NCBI GenBank assembly: GCA_002305505.1 | Contig: DBRC01000031.1 | Location: forward strand, 16,237 to 41,595 | Origin: Prevotella sp. UBA1378 | Lineage (GTDB): Bacteria > Bacteroidota > Bacteroidia > Bacteroidales > Bacteroidaceae | Direction of reading: 5' to 3' | Length of the DNA stretch: 25,359 nucleotides | In this document: positions 1-9,288 of the stretch, in pieces | Layout of the letters: each line of letters starts with the position of its first letter | Numbering within the stretch: the stretch's first letter is position 1 | Program-made: the position numbers and the translations under genes | The notes under the pieces: generated by a model | What the model saw: the letters and a program-made list of their open reading frames with translations, nothing else | Told to the model about the DNA's origin: nothing | Database searches by the model: none

Positions 1-95
1 GAAAAATGGCCAAAAATCATCCGGGCCGATTTCCCTTATGCCGCCGGATTAGCGCGGGTTTCTTATCCCGAACTGGCGTAAAACTTAGTTGCTGC
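1..95 (+). repeat. Left copy of an edge inverted repeat; possible end of a flanking gene
   Basis: The first 20 bases match the reverse complement of 25327-25346 at 18 of 20 positions. Weaker, gapped similarity continues through CCGGAT, GCGC, GTAAAA and TTGCTGC up to about base 95. One frame is open from base 1 to a TAA at 79-81 and reads EKWPKI at its start. The other copy is open in the equivalent frame, and its one difference inside the shared codons is synonymous (CCA against CCG, both Pro). This could therefore be the last 26 codons of a plus-strand gene that converges on the operon, or simply part of a dispersed intergenic repeat. I do not recognise the peptide. Bases 96-129 show nothing else clear. 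Confidence 0.45.
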
Positions 96-143
96 TCCCT
101 TATTACCTCAGATATTATCCCATATCAAACTTAAGCTACTCAA

Positions 144-229
144 GATAAAAATACGGATTAGGGCCTAATAGCCTTTTAGGTCAGGAGTTTTTAAAATCAA
201 CCTAAAAAGCCATTAAGCCCTAATCCGTA
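144..229 (-). terminator. Intrinsic terminator of the seven-gene operon
   Basis: Arms 152-181 and 200-229 form a 30-bp stem with an 18-nt loop. In minus-strand RNA every position pairs, using three G-U wobbles. In plus-strand RNA the same three positions are A-C mismatches. On the minus strand the stem is followed directly by TTTTTAT (151 down to 145), while no T-run follows on the plus side. Both facts orient it as the terminator for transcription arriving from the SusD gene that ends at 276. The stem is much longer than a usual terminator, so it may also protect the mRNA 3' end or belong to a palindromic repeat family. Confidence 0.85.
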
Positions 230-264
230 ATCTGTAATCCGTAATCTAAAAAGATCCGTAATCT
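223..264 (-). repeat. Three short direct repeats between SusD stop and terminator
   Basis: The 11-mer ATCCGTAATCT (plus-strand reading) occurs at 223-233, 237-247 and 254-264, with spacings of 14 and 17 bases. The first copy overlaps the outer part of the terminator stem, and the left arm carries the inverted partial copy ACGGATTA. The cluster may come from slippage-type expansion at the base of the hairpin. No function can be read from it. Confidence 0.6.
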
Positions 265-275
265 AAAAAAAGAAA

Positions 276-2096
276 CTATTTAAACGGCAAATACCAGTTG
301 TTTTCATTCATAAAGAACGTTGCGGCATCGCTGCGGCGCGAAGCCAACTTCTTGCCTAACCATAGCGAACCGAAATTGGAACCGTAAAGACCAGCGTGGT
401 TCTTGTGGCGGGCAAGGCGCATCAGGTCGAAGTAGCGGGTACCCTCGAAAGCAAACTCAAGGGCATACTCGTCGCAAATCAAGTCTTCTACGGCGTTGAT
501 GGTATCCTGCTTGGTGGCACCTACGGTTACCCCAAACTTACGGCCTATCTCGAGCAGCTTAGAACCCACAACACTGTTCATCGTATAAGGCGACAAGCCC
601 GGGTAATAGCTGTTGCTGGTGCGGTCGCAGGTGATGCCGGCCCCATGGGCATGGATGCCAAGCGCCTCGTTTCCTAAGAACAGGACCGAGTTGGCCGGAG
701 AAAGCAGCGGATAAGTGGTTTGCAGCGCTGTCTTGGTCTCGTCGGTAATATAATAAGCATACGTAATCAGGTTCTGACTGATGCCGTCCTTTAAGATGGC
801 AAACGCCGCATCGGGATAGCCTGCACGGTTGAAAGCCTCGGCCAAATGGAGCCATACGGTGGTGGTACGGTAAAGGATGATGTTTCCGCTGACATACTTC
901 GATACCCATACCTTCGCCGAGTCTTCGCCCGTTCCGGCCGTAGCAATGGACGCATAACGCATGTCGCCCAGCTTGGTGCTCTTTACCTTCCTATAACCCT
1001 GCAAGGCGTCGGTCGAAGAGAAATAATAGTAATCGGCAGAGTCGGACAGTTGCTGGTATTCATCGGACGGCTGAACCTGCACTACGTCCAGCTTGGGGCA
1101 GTTGGTAGAGGTGCGCGCAGAATAGTAGTCGTAGCCAAAGGCTTCGAGGATGCCGGTCGTAGCACCGCGCAGCCGGTTAACGGCCATCGGGATGTACGAG
1201 ACAATGTCCTGCGTGGAGTTGACATCGAATATCGATGACCATTCTCCTCCTATCAATGATACCATAAAGTCGGAAGGCGCACTCCGATATTTGCGTCCGG
1301 GCACTTCAGCCATGTATGAACTGCTTACATAGCCATCCTTAGCCGCGTGGGTAAGGTAAGTGATGTAATGATTGATGGCCTCACTATAGTTCTGCACCTC
1401 AAGGTAGAGGTCGCCCAGTATGACGTCGACTGGTATGAAGCACAACTGTGTGTAGATGACCTTACCCTGCCCCCAGTTGGTGTAGCCCACGGTCCCATAG
1501 CCGTAGTTAGGGACGCTCATTCCCGAATACTTCTTCAAGTCGGGCGCCAGCTCGCGCACGATACCCTGCAGGTCGAGCTCGGGGAAGGTGTTGTTGTCTA
1601 TCTGACTGATTTTCGTCAAGGGCTCGGTAAAGAACGGCACCTTGCCATACGTGCGCGCCAGCTGCAGATAGGCCCATGCCCGGAATGCCTTTACAGCGGC
1701 ATACTCGCGGATGGTTACGTTCTCGCTGCCGGTGCGGAGCGTGGTGTCGCGGTGGGCGATATAGTAATTACAATTGTTGATTACGCGGTAATAGAGGTAT
1801 GCACTGTCGTACTTGTTGGTCGTAGTAGCCGTAAAGTCGGCCAGCGCACGCAGGTTCTTATCGGTATAGTCGGTGGTTTTCACCAGTTCGCCGCGCATTT
1901 CGCCTTGGAACACGTACTGGTCGGCCAACTGCTGCATAGCCTCCATAATACCGAACGCATAGAAGATAGAGTCGGTTTTCTGGTTCAGGTCCGGCTCAAA
2001 CAGCTGGCGCGAACTTTCTGTTTCGAGCATGTCTCCGCAGCTGGCCACAGAGCCGAGGCCCAAGACCGCTGCTATTGCTATAATTATCTTTTTCAT
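276..2096 (-). CDS. SusD/RagB-family surface lipoprotein (second pair)
   Basis: Predicted outer-membrane lipoprotein that forms the glycan-binding lid on a SusC-type TonB-dependent channel. The 606-residue product starts with a lipoprotein signal ending in the lipobox VASC, giving Cys20, followed by GDMLE, which suits surface export. The middle holds the helix-rich TPR-type scaffold, and near residue 550 is the family's C-terminal signature FAFEGTRYFDLMRLAR. The length is slightly above the usual 500-600. It begins 5 nt after the SusC stop and is the last gene of the operon. The start gives an immediate charged-hydrophobic signal, so no other start is needed. The family is clear; the substrate cannot be read from the sequence. 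Confidence 0.93.
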   Translation of the reverse strand: MKKIIIAIAAVLGLGSVASCGDMLETESSRQLFEPDLNQKTDSIFYAFGIMEAMQQLADQYVFQGEMRGELVKTTDYTDKNLRALADFTATTTNKYDSAYLYYRVINNCNYYIAHRDTTLRTGSENVTIREYAAVKAFRAWAYLQLARTYGKVPFFTEPLTKISQIDNNTFPELDLQGIVRELAPDLKKYSGMSVPNYGYGTVGYTNWGQGKVIYTQLCFIPVDVILGDLYLEVQNYSEAINHYITYLTHAAKDGYVSSSYMAEVPGRKYRSAPSDFMVSLIGGEWSSIFDVNSTQDIVSYIPMAVNRLRGATTGILEAFGYDYYSARTSTNCPKLDVVQVQPSDEYQQLSDSADYYYFSSTDALQGYRKVKSTKLGDMRYASIATAGTGEDSAKVWVSKYVSGNIILYRTTTVWLHLAEAFNRAGYPDAAFAILKDGISQNLITYAYYITDETKTALQTTYPLLSPANSVLFLGNEALGIHAHGAGITCDRTSNSYYPGLSPYTMNSVVGSKLLEIGRKFGVTVGATKQDTINAVEDLICDEYALEFAFEGTRYFDLMRLARHKNHAGLYGSNFGSLWLGKKLASRRSDAATFFMNENNWYLPFK

Positions 2097-2101
2097 ATTT
2101 G

Positions 2102-5100
2102 CTACAAATTAATCTTAACACCAAATGTGAATGAACGTCCTTGAGCCAAATTGCCGCAGTCGATACCTTGATAGTATACGCTGTTGCCGATGCTGAACTC
2201 GGGGTCGCTGCCCAAATAGCGGGTAAGGGTGAAGAGGTTCTGTGCCTCGGCCCAGACCGTCAGCCCCTGCAACCATGTCCACGAACCGGGCACAGGTACG
2301 CGGTAGGCCAGGTTGAGTGTCTTCAGGCGGAGATAGCTTCCGTCTTCAATCCAGCGGTCGCTGAAGCGGTTGTTGCCCAGCGGGTCGCCGTAAGCAAGGC
2401 GCGGCAGGTCGGTAAGCTGTCCCTCGTAACGCCAATGGTTAGCCTCTGCCACCTGCTGGTTGTAGAATGTGCTTCCCGAGTTGAGGATAGAACGCTGGTA
2501 GTTGTACACATCATTGCCTAAACTGTAATTGAAGCCAAGGCTCAGCGTCAGGTCTTTCCAGTTAACCTTGGCAAAGATGTTGCCGTAGATGTCGGGATTG
2601 GGGTCGCCGATAATGGTTTTGTCGTTCCCGTCGATGATGCCATCGCCGTTTCTGTCCACGAAACGCACATCGCCGGCCTTGAACGCAGCCTTTATCCCTG
2701 CCTGGTTTTCCATATAAAGATAGTCGTGCTTGCCGTCCGCATCGGTATAAGCCGTGGAGGCTTCCTGGTCGGTAGCGAAAATGCCGGCAGTTTGATAGCC
2801 ATAGAATACAGCCACCGGCTGGCCCACTGCCGTTAGGATATTTTCATCGCCATAAACGGAAGTTGTATAGTTGCCGTCGGGCAGTGCCGTCACCTCGTTC
2901 TTGTAATGACCTACCGAAACACCGGCCTCTACACGCCAGTCTTTGGTTACAACAGGCTTTACGCTCACCGTCGTTTCGAAACCGCTATTCTTCAGCTCGC
3001 CGCCGTTGCTCCAGTACTTATTGATACCGCCGATGGGGGTCGTAAAGCTTTTCAACGTGAGCAGGTTGCTGGTGTTATGGACAAAGTAGTCGAAAGCTAC
3101 GCCAATACGGTTGTCAAGGAAATTAGCTTGCAACCCGACATTCCACTTCTTCGTGGTTTCCCACTGAATCTTGTCGTTACCGATATTGCTCAGCTGGATA
3201 CCCGTGGCACGGCCGTTAAACTTTACCGTCGTGTGGCTGGTGCGGGCGGCATAGTTGCTGATATCGTCGTTGCCGCTGATGTCGAAGCCGGCATTTAAGC
3301 GCAGGTAATTGATACCGATATTCTTCGGGAACCACTTTTCGTTCGTGGCCACCCAGCCGAGCTGTACGCTGGGGAAGAGAGCCCACTGCGTGCCGAAGAG
3401 TTTCAGCCCGTCGGCATTCTCGCCGAAACGGCTGTTGGCTTCGGCCATCAATGAAAGGGTGGCGAAGTAGCGGTTCATGTAGTTGTAATCCACATTGCCA
3501 TACCACTGCAGCACCTTCCATACATCATTGGCACCAAGAATGCGCTGGTATCCGGATGATGACGACAGCGCCGGGTTCTTATCGTTCGTAATAGAGTTGT
3601 ACTCCGTAGACAGGTTGTTGTTATCATACGAGAAGTGGTTGTAGCGTGCCCCTACGAATGCGCCCAGCGTGTGGGCACCGTACTGGTGGTTGAAGTCGAG
3701 ATGAACGTTACCCACCAAGTTGTTCTCCTTCGAGAACATGGACATCGTCATGCTGGTGACGGTGCCTAAGCCGGATACGTCGAAATCAGGAATACCGTAG
3801 TAGGGGCGGTAGTAGCGCTGCGAATTGCGGTTCAAGGTGTAGCTGACGGCTGCTGTCAGCGAGAAATCCTCGTTCAGCTTCATGGTAGGTTCGAGCTTCA
3901 CGTTGAAATAAGTATTCTCGGCCTTGTTCTTATTGTCGCCGCTGCCATTGCTCAGGATGGAAACCGGATTGGCCAAGGAATACTGGTTGTTCTCCTCCAA
4001 CTGCTGGTAGATATCGTCATAAGAGCTGATGAGGTCGGAAAAACCACCGATGACCCTGTTATATTGATAAGGGCTTACAATGGGTGCCTTTATCAGTGCC
4101 AAGGCCGTGGGCGAAGTAACGGTACTTGCCGTGAAGTCGGAGGGGAAGCCGTCATCGTACACTTGATTGTTGGTGCGCGAAATGGAAATATCAAACTTGG
4201 TCGAGAGGTTCCAGAACACCTTGATGTCGGTATTGAAACGCACGTTCATGCGGTCGAAAGTGGCTTCTTCTACAACGCCGTCGGCCGTCATATACCCCAA
4301 CGAGAGGTTGTACATACCGATGTCGTCGCCGCCCTGCACGTTGATGCCGTAATTCTGCGTCATGGCATTGCGGTAGACGTAATCGCTCCAGTCGGTATCG
4401 TTATGGTAGGTATTGTAATAATAACCGTTGGGGTCGTCGTTGAGGAAGCGGAACATTATCTCTTTCTGAGTGATATTGCTTACCGTACCGAGAATCTCGG
4501 TAGCATAGTTGCGGTACTGCGTAGCATCCATCATTGAAGGCAGTTTCGGTATCATGCTTACGCCGACAGAGAGGTTGGCATCGATACGGGTGGCCATGCT
4601 ATGGCCGCGCTTGGTCTCGATGAGCACAACACCGTTGGCGCCGCGCGCACCGTACAGGGCGGTGGCATTCTTCAGCACCGTCACTTTCTCGATGTCGTCG
4701 GGCGAAAGGTTGGCCAGTATATTGCTGAACTGGCCGTCGTGCAGCGATGCACGGTTGCGCTGCATGTCCTGCTCGATGCCGTCGATGACAATCAGCGGCT
4801 GCGCATTGGCCGTAATGGAATTGAGGCCGCGGATGAACATGGATACCCCACCGTCTTCTACGGCCGAACGCTGTATCGAACGCATGTCGGCACCCAGCTT
4901 ATTCTCGATCTCGCGCTCTATCGTCGCCCCACGGCTGGTGGCCGTGAAACTGTTCTGCGCCGTATAAGCCGTACCTGTACCGTACATCGGAAGGTACGCA
5001 TCGCTCAACATCTTTATTACGATATTCTGCGTAGAGTCGCCCGCCGTTACAGCTACCTGCTGCGACATGTATTGAGGGGCGTGCACATAAAGCGACGTGG

Positions 5101-5431
5101 TGAAAACCGGCACTTTGATGATGAATGTACCATCCTCGTCGGTCATTGATGTGTAACGACGGTTGCCCAAAGCCTGCAACTGGATACCGGCAAGCGGTTT
5201 CTTCGTAGCTTGGTCGATAACCTTACCTTTCAGACTGACCGTCGGATAATTCTTCTCGACAATCTTCCGTACGGGTTGCTTGATTTGGGTTTCTGTCTCT
5301 TCTGCCAAATCTTCGGCAGTGTCATCCTGAGCGTAGGTTTGGCAACTTACACCCAACACAAGTGCGCAGAAAACGAATCTGAGATTCGGCATCTGCAGTC
5401 TGTTCTTTATTATGGTGCTCTTCATAATCAT
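2102..5431 (-). CDS. SusC/RagA-family TonB-dependent outer-membrane transporter (second pair)
   Basis: Predicted 22-stranded outer-membrane importer, partner of the SusD that follows 5 nt later. Residues 1-34 are a signal peptide, probably cut after TYA. Residues 35-60 are acidic and extra. Residues 66-141 are a CarboxypepD_reg-like beta-sandwich and about 165-276 the plug, with FIRGLNSI and VLKNATALYGARGANGVVLIETKRG-type features (ALYGARGANGV, IETKRG). The barrel carries a DRNGDGIIDGND loop near residue 925 and ends in SFTFGVKINL. The usual TonB-box-like EVVVVGYG stretch before the plug is not visible. There is no STN extension, so direct signalling to an anti-sigma factor is unlikely. The first ATG overlaps the preceding stop as ATGA; a second ATG two codons on (5425) is an equally good start. 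Confidence 0.94.
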   Translation of the reverse strand: MIMKSTIIKNRLQMPNLRFVFCALVLGVSCQTYAQDDTAEDLAEETETQIKQPVRKIVEKNYPTVSLKGKVIDQATKKPLAGIQLQALGNRRYTSMTDEDGTFIIKVPVFTTSLYVHAPQYMSQQVAVTAGDSTQNIVIKMLSDAYLPMYGTGTAYTAQNSFTATSRGATIEREIENKLGADMRSIQRSAVEDGGVSMFIRGLNSITANAQPLIVIDGIEQDMQRNRASLHDGQFSNILANLSPDDIEKVTVLKNATALYGARGANGVVLIETKRGHSMATRIDANLSVGVSMIPKLPSMMDATQYRNYATEILGTVSNITQKEIMFRFLNDDPNGYYYNTYHNDTDWSDYVYRNAMTQNYGINVQGGDDIGMYNLSLGYMTADGVVEEATFDRMNVRFNTDIKVFWNLSTKFDISISRTNNQVYDDGFPSDFTASTVTSPTALALIKAPIVSPYQYNRVIGGFSDLISSYDDIYQQLEENNQYSLANPVSILSNGSGDNKNKAENTYFNVKLEPTMKLNEDFSLTAAVSYTLNRNSQRYYRPYYGIPDFDVSGLGTVTSMTMSMFSKENNLVGNVHLDFNHQYGAHTLGAFVGARYNHFSYDNNNLSTEYNSITNDKNPALSSSSGYQRILGANDVWKVLQWYGNVDYNYMNRYFATLSLMAEANSRFGENADGLKLFGTQWALFPSVQLGWVATNEKWFPKNIGINYLRLNAGFDISGNDDISNYAARTSHTTVKFNGRATGIQLSNIGNDKIQWETTKKWNVGLQANFLDNRIGVAFDYFVHNTSNLLTLKSFTTPIGGINKYWSNGGELKNSGFETTVSVKPVVTKDWRVEAGVSVGHYKNEVTALPDGNYTTSVYGDENILTAVGQPVAVFYGYQTAGIFATDQEASTAYTDADGKHDYLYMENQAGIKAAFKAGDVRFVDRNGDGIIDGNDKTIIGDPNPDIYGNIFAKVNWKDLTLSLGFNYSLGNDVYNYQRSILNSGSTFYNQQVAEANHWRYEGQLTDLPRLAYGDPLGNNRFSDRWIEDGSYLRLKTLNLAYRVPVPGSWTWLQGLTVWAEAQNLFTLTRYLGSDPEFSIGNSVYYQGIDCGNLAQGRSFTFGVKINL

Positions 5432-7143
5432 TTTTGTTTTTCTTCAAACTCCGCATATTCTACCGGCTTCATGATAATGGCTGCAATGCGAAGGTCGCGG
5501 GTGTATTTTGCCATCATCACCTTGTTGAACACAGAGAACGGCGTTGTTATTTTGATGTTCGGGTAATAGTCGGTAAAACCGGCATAAGCTACGGGGAAGG
5601 TAAACTGGCCCAAATAGACAGTATCCACCTTTTCCGTATTGTTCTCGAACGGAGTCGGTGTCTTCGGGTTATTGTCGCCGGCCTTACTGCTGAAACGGTG
5701 TTCTGCCAATTCGCCCTTGGCATTGCAATAGCTCAGCGTGAAGTTCACCTGATTGGGCTTGATTACCGTAGCGGTATCATCAAGATCGACATTCTGAGGC
5801 ACGAACACGCAATAGAACCTATAGGTTGTGGACAATACATTGGGCAGATAGAGGTCTAACTCGGGCTTGGCATAGTTGGTGGTGGGAGCTACCCACAGAT
5901 ATCTCAACGAACCGTTTTCAAAAGTACCCTTAGTGGGATCGGGCTTGGAAACACTTACCACGCTCGAGTTTCCTGTGAGCACACGGGCCTGCCTGTTATA
6001 GAAGGGCGTGATGTCCAACTCCGGGTTGTAGGTTTCCCAAGGATACATGGCCAGGCTGTCGACAACATGCACCACACCGTTGCTCATCGTATCGACAGAC
6101 ACCGCACGGGCCAATATACCGGCCGGGTTGGAAAGCTTAAGGCGGGTCGTGGCGCGCAAGGTATCCGTCGATGCCAGCGATGCATTCGTCAGCCACTTAT
6201 TATAGGCGTCATTGTTGCTGAAGGACAGGGTGCCCGCCATGATGAGACTCGTAATCGAGTCTTTCATATAAGCCGCATCGACAGTGTGGGTCTTGGTAGG
6301 GATGGTGGTGCTTCCCGAACCGGTCTGCGACGAGAGATCCTGAACAACAGTATTCTCAATATAGTTGAAACACTTGCCGATACGGGCGTAAGCCTCCCTC
6401 CATGCCTTATTGTCCGGTATGATAAAGGTATAAGAACTGTCTTCCCTGTCAATATAAGACCCTAACCTGGGCAGCAACGTGTTCTCGGTCACCATGACGG
6501 AGTCGATATATGTCTGCAAGCCGCCGACCATCGGGCCGGGCACGCTGTTCGACTCGTCGAGGTACGTATATTCGTATTTCTTGAAATAGCTGTTGAGCAA
6601 AGATGCCGTATCGTTCATCGAAAGATACTGATAGATATTCGGGTAGTACTTGGCTGCACCGCTGAGCGTGTGCAACACGCCGTTGATGCTCGGCAGGTTG
6701 GGCTGAACCACGGTATGGCCTGCGTAGGTATATGTCCCCTTGCCCCCGAAATCATACGATTTCTTATTCAGCGTGCGGACGCGCTTGTCGAAAACGCCCG
6801 ATGCTACATGGTTGTACTCGGCAATATGATTCTTCACGAATTGGTAAAGAATCTCGGCCGAATCGTTCTGCAGCAAAGCATCGGCATCGTAGGTCCCGTC
6901 GAGAGGTGCCCATACGGTATAAAAATGCGATGTATTCAAATCATCATCAAAACCGGCCTTGCGGATCAGCTTGGCAAAACCTGTCAGTTGCGGATTCTCC
7001 GTGATGTTCTGCCACAACGTAACGGAAGCAGACGGTGTTGCATCAACCTTCGTCTCGTTATAATCGCTGAAGTCGGAGCATGATGCGGCTGCCATCATGC
7101 TGGCTGCCGCAATGCTTATTGCTATATATTTTAATCGTCTCAT
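5428..7143 (-). CDS. Two-FAS1-domain surface lipoprotein
   Basis: A 571-residue lipoprotein with lipobox AAASC (Cys22) followed by SDFSD, an acidic stretch typical of surface-exposed Bacteroidota lipoproteins. A first FAS1 (fasciclin) domain spans about 40-170, with an H1-like FYTVWAPLDGTYD and NGVLHTL. A second spans about 205-365, with YTFIIPDNKAW and the domain-ending NGVVHVVD. Residues 370-571 are beta-rich without an assignable family. FAS1 domains are known adhesion or ligand-binding modules; no catalytic motif is visible. The position directly before SusC, with a 4-nt stop/start overlap, suggests translational coupling and a role as surface binding protein for that transporter. The binding role is inference; the FAS1 assignment is fairly firm. 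Confidence 0.85.
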   Translation of the reverse strand: MRRLKYIAISIAAASMMAAASCSDFSDYNETKVDATPSASVTLWQNITENPQLTGFAKLIRKAGFDDDLNTSHFYTVWAPLDGTYDADALLQNDSAEILYQFVKNHIAEYNHVASGVFDKRVRTLNKKSYDFGGKGTYTYAGHTVVQPNLPSINGVLHTLSGAAKYYPNIYQYLSMNDTASLLNSYFKKYEYTYLDESNSVPGPMVGGLQTYIDSVMVTENTLLPRLGSYIDREDSSYTFIIPDNKAWREAYARIGKCFNYIENTVVQDLSSQTGSGSTTIPTKTHTVDAAYMKDSITSLIMAGTLSFSNNDAYNKWLTNASLASTDTLRATTRLKLSNPAGILARAVSVDTMSNGVVHVVDSLAMYPWETYNPELDITPFYNRQARVLTGNSSVVSVSKPDPTKGTFENGSLRYLWVAPTTNYAKPELDLYLPNVLSTTYRFYCVFVPQNVDLDDTATVIKPNQVNFTLSYCNAKGELAEHRFSSKAGDNNPKTPTPFENNTEKVDTVYLGQFTFPVAYAGFTDYYPNIKITTPFSVFNKVMMAKYTRDLRIAAIIMKPVEYAEFEEKQK

Positions 7144-7162
7144 AATCGAAGCTATTTCTCTG

Positions 7163-9277
7163 TTAATACCAATCTTCAGAATACTGGTCGTTGTCGACGA
7201 CGTCTACCGGAACAAGTTCGATAAAGTCGAGCTGCCACTTCAAGTCGGTTTCGTCGTTGATGACGCTCTTGATGCGGAACCAATAGTTCTCACTCTGTTT
7301 GAAATTCTGGCGGCAGAGGATACGGCGCAGAGTAACCACCCCGTCGCCGCGGCAGTTTTTGCTCTGGTCGTCCCAACCGTTACCGGGATGCCCCACGAAA
7401 CTGAACGGGCCGCGCATATAGCCGCGGTTGCGCATGGCCTTATCCGTTGCAATACCGCTGTCGTCTTCGTCATAGAAAGGAGTCCAGCCGATACGCGGGT
7501 CGGTTTCCTGGATACGCACGTCGAGCGGAATGTCGAGAGCCGTCATGCTCTGCACATTGCTGGAGGTTCCGAGATAGAACTGCATCATGCCGCCATGGCC
7601 CATCGGAGAATAGAACAGGCGGAACTCGTATTGGCCCGACGGCACCGGTGGGATGCGGATGGCCAAATCGTATTGGCCCCAACCTTGGAAAGCATCTGCT
7701 TGGTAAGCACGGTAATCGCCCTTGACATTGTAGCGGAGCGTTGATTGCTGGGTATAACATACCACATTGTCGAAATAAGTCAGCGGGAATGCTATACGGG
7801 CACCACTGCCGCCGCCGTTAAGTGCAGAAACCTCGCTCATCGACATATAACGGAATCCGTTATTGATGAACTCGGGCAAGAAGGTTGTCGACTCAAAGCG
7901 CATCCGCTCATAGAGCACCCCGTTGGGCACTTGTTCATTGTATATCAACATGCCCTTTATCGGATGGATGTAACCGTTATAAGCTATGATGTCCTTGCGC
8001 TCGATAATAATACCCGGATTAACCAACGTATGGTTGGTACCCATCGTGCCAACCTCGTTGGTAAGGGTATTGAAAGTGCGGTATCTGTTAATGTACAGCG
8101 TCTTCCCGGGCTGCGGCTCCCATATCTTAAGCAGCGTATGGGGCAGCATGGTCTCATAATAGTCGTAAGGTTCGCCGCCGTTGGCATAGTTCCACTTGCT
8201 GGTTCCTACAGGCACGCCGGTTTTGTTTTCGAAAACCAACTGGTCTTGTGCCATGGCCGCGTAGAGGATATGGTAAGCAACGAACATATTCAGCGCATTG
8301 AAGCGGTTGGTATAATCGGTACCGGTGCTCACGGCATTCCCCGTCTCGCGCACATAGTCGTACCAACCGGATGCGCCACCATAAACGTTGTTGGCATAAG
8401 CGATGAGGTCGTCGATGTTATTGATGCCGTTGGCACGGAACACCTCATCGGTCTCGGCCAGGATGGTATAGCCTATCTTGCACTCCGTCGGATAGTACAA
8501 CACGCTACCATTTGTATCCTTGCAGTCGCCGTTCAAGTCTTTTTCAAGTGTATAGGTCACGCCGCGGTTGCTCTTGGTAACCGAGTCGTTAAGACCTGTC
8601 AGCCTCAAGGCTTCACTGAAGATGGTAAAGTCGGACTGGCGGGCCAGTTCGTCGGCCAACAGGCGTGTTGAGCGCGGCACAACCCTGTCGATGATATGGA
8701 CGAGGCCATTCTCCACTTCATTGTCTTCCGACCGGATGGTGGACACTTCGTTCAGGATGGTATTTCCCTCCGCGTCGACCTTCGTTGAAATCGGGCGGCC
8801 GAGCATCGTGGTGATGGTAGAACCGGCACCACCCATGTTCACTATGCTGTACAAACCGTTCGTCAGATGGTAACGTGCGATATCGTTGCAGAGGCTGTCG
8901 CTCATGCCCTCCAACAACACGTGCTTATCGGCTGTCACGCTGCCTTCGGCGATGCCGTTGTGGGGTATCAGGGCCTCATCATCATAATACAGGCTGTCAA
9001 CATACCGCTGCACGCCCTCATTGGTAGGGGCATAACAGGTATACTGGCCGTAAGAAGCCATCACACGGTCGAGGCCGACACGCGACAGGATATAATTGAA
9101 CGACGACAGCGTTGAGTCTTTCTGCAGGAAAGATTCTATCGTCTCGTTCGTTGCTGTAAATCTGTTCGACTCGTCGGGCTCCGGGTTACATGCGGACATT
9201 CCCATGAAAATAACCCCCAAGGCTCCTGTTTTCGCCAAATTACTGGCTGAAAGCAATATATTCTTGTTCATTTTCAT
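7163..9277 (-). CDS. Two-FAS1-domain surface lipoprotein with C-terminal beta domain
   Basis: A 704-residue lipoprotein with lipobox MSAC (Cys30) followed by NPEPDES. The first FAS1 domain covers about 44-201, with YTCYAPTNEGV, an H2-like IARYHLTNG and the closing ENGLVHIIDRVV. The second covers about 207-446 and ends with NGYIHPIKGML. Residues 450-704 form a beta-rich, aromatic-rich domain (for example FRLFYSPMGHGG and a Trp/Asp-rich tail ending DQYSEDWY) that looks like a carbohydrate-binding beta-sandwich but matches no family I can name. It lies 11 nt after the first SusD and 19 nt before the next FAS1 gene. An alternative Met at codon 3 is possible. A surface glycan-binding role is inferred from position and domains. 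Confidence 0.83.
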   Translation of the reverse strand: MKMNKNILLSASNLAKTGALGVIFMGMSACNPEPDESNRFTATNETIESFLQKDSTLSSFNYILSRVGLDRVMASYGQYTCYAPTNEGVQRYVDSLYYDDEALIPHNGIAEGSVTADKHVLLEGMSDSLCNDIARYHLTNGLYSIVNMGGAGSTITTMLGRPISTKVDAEGNTILNEVSTIRSEDNEVENGLVHIIDRVVPRSTRLLADELARQSDFTIFSEALRLTGLNDSVTKSNRGVTYTLEKDLNGDCKDTNGSVLYYPTECKIGYTILAETDEVFRANGINNIDDLIAYANNVYGGASGWYDYVRETGNAVSTGTDYTNRFNALNMFVAYHILYAAMAQDQLVFENKTGVPVGTSKWNYANGGEPYDYYETMLPHTLLKIWEPQPGKTLYINRYRTFNTLTNEVGTMGTNHTLVNPGIIIERKDIIAYNGYIHPIKGMLIYNEQVPNGVLYERMRFESTTFLPEFINNGFRYMSMSEVSALNGGGSGARIAFPLTYFDNVVCYTQQSTLRYNVKGDYRAYQADAFQGWGQYDLAIRIPPVPSGQYEFRLFYSPMGHGGMMQFYLGTSSNVQSMTALDIPLDVRIQETDPRIGWTPFYDEDDSGIATDKAMRNRGYMRGPFSFVGHPGNGWDDQSKNCRGDGVVTLRRILCRQNFKQSENYWFRIKSVINDETDLKWQLDFIELVPVDVVDNDQYSEDWY

Positions 9278-9288
9278 TCCTCTACTCT

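Noticed and set aside
223..264. Short spaced repeats as a CRISPR array
   Set aside because: There are only three 11-bp copies with 3-6 bp gaps and no spacers or cas genes.
2620..2670. EF-hand-like DRNGDGIIDGND in the second SusC as a special calcium switch
   Set aside because: The first SusC has an equivalent loop at the same place (INHDGQINALD), and such loops are common in SusC barrels, so it is a family feature.
5330..5345. Lipobox-like VSC in the signal peptide of the second SusC
   Set aside because: The -3 residue is Gly, and a better signal-peptidase I site (TYA before Gln-Asp-Asp) follows four residues later. SusC proteins are integral barrels, not lipoproteins.
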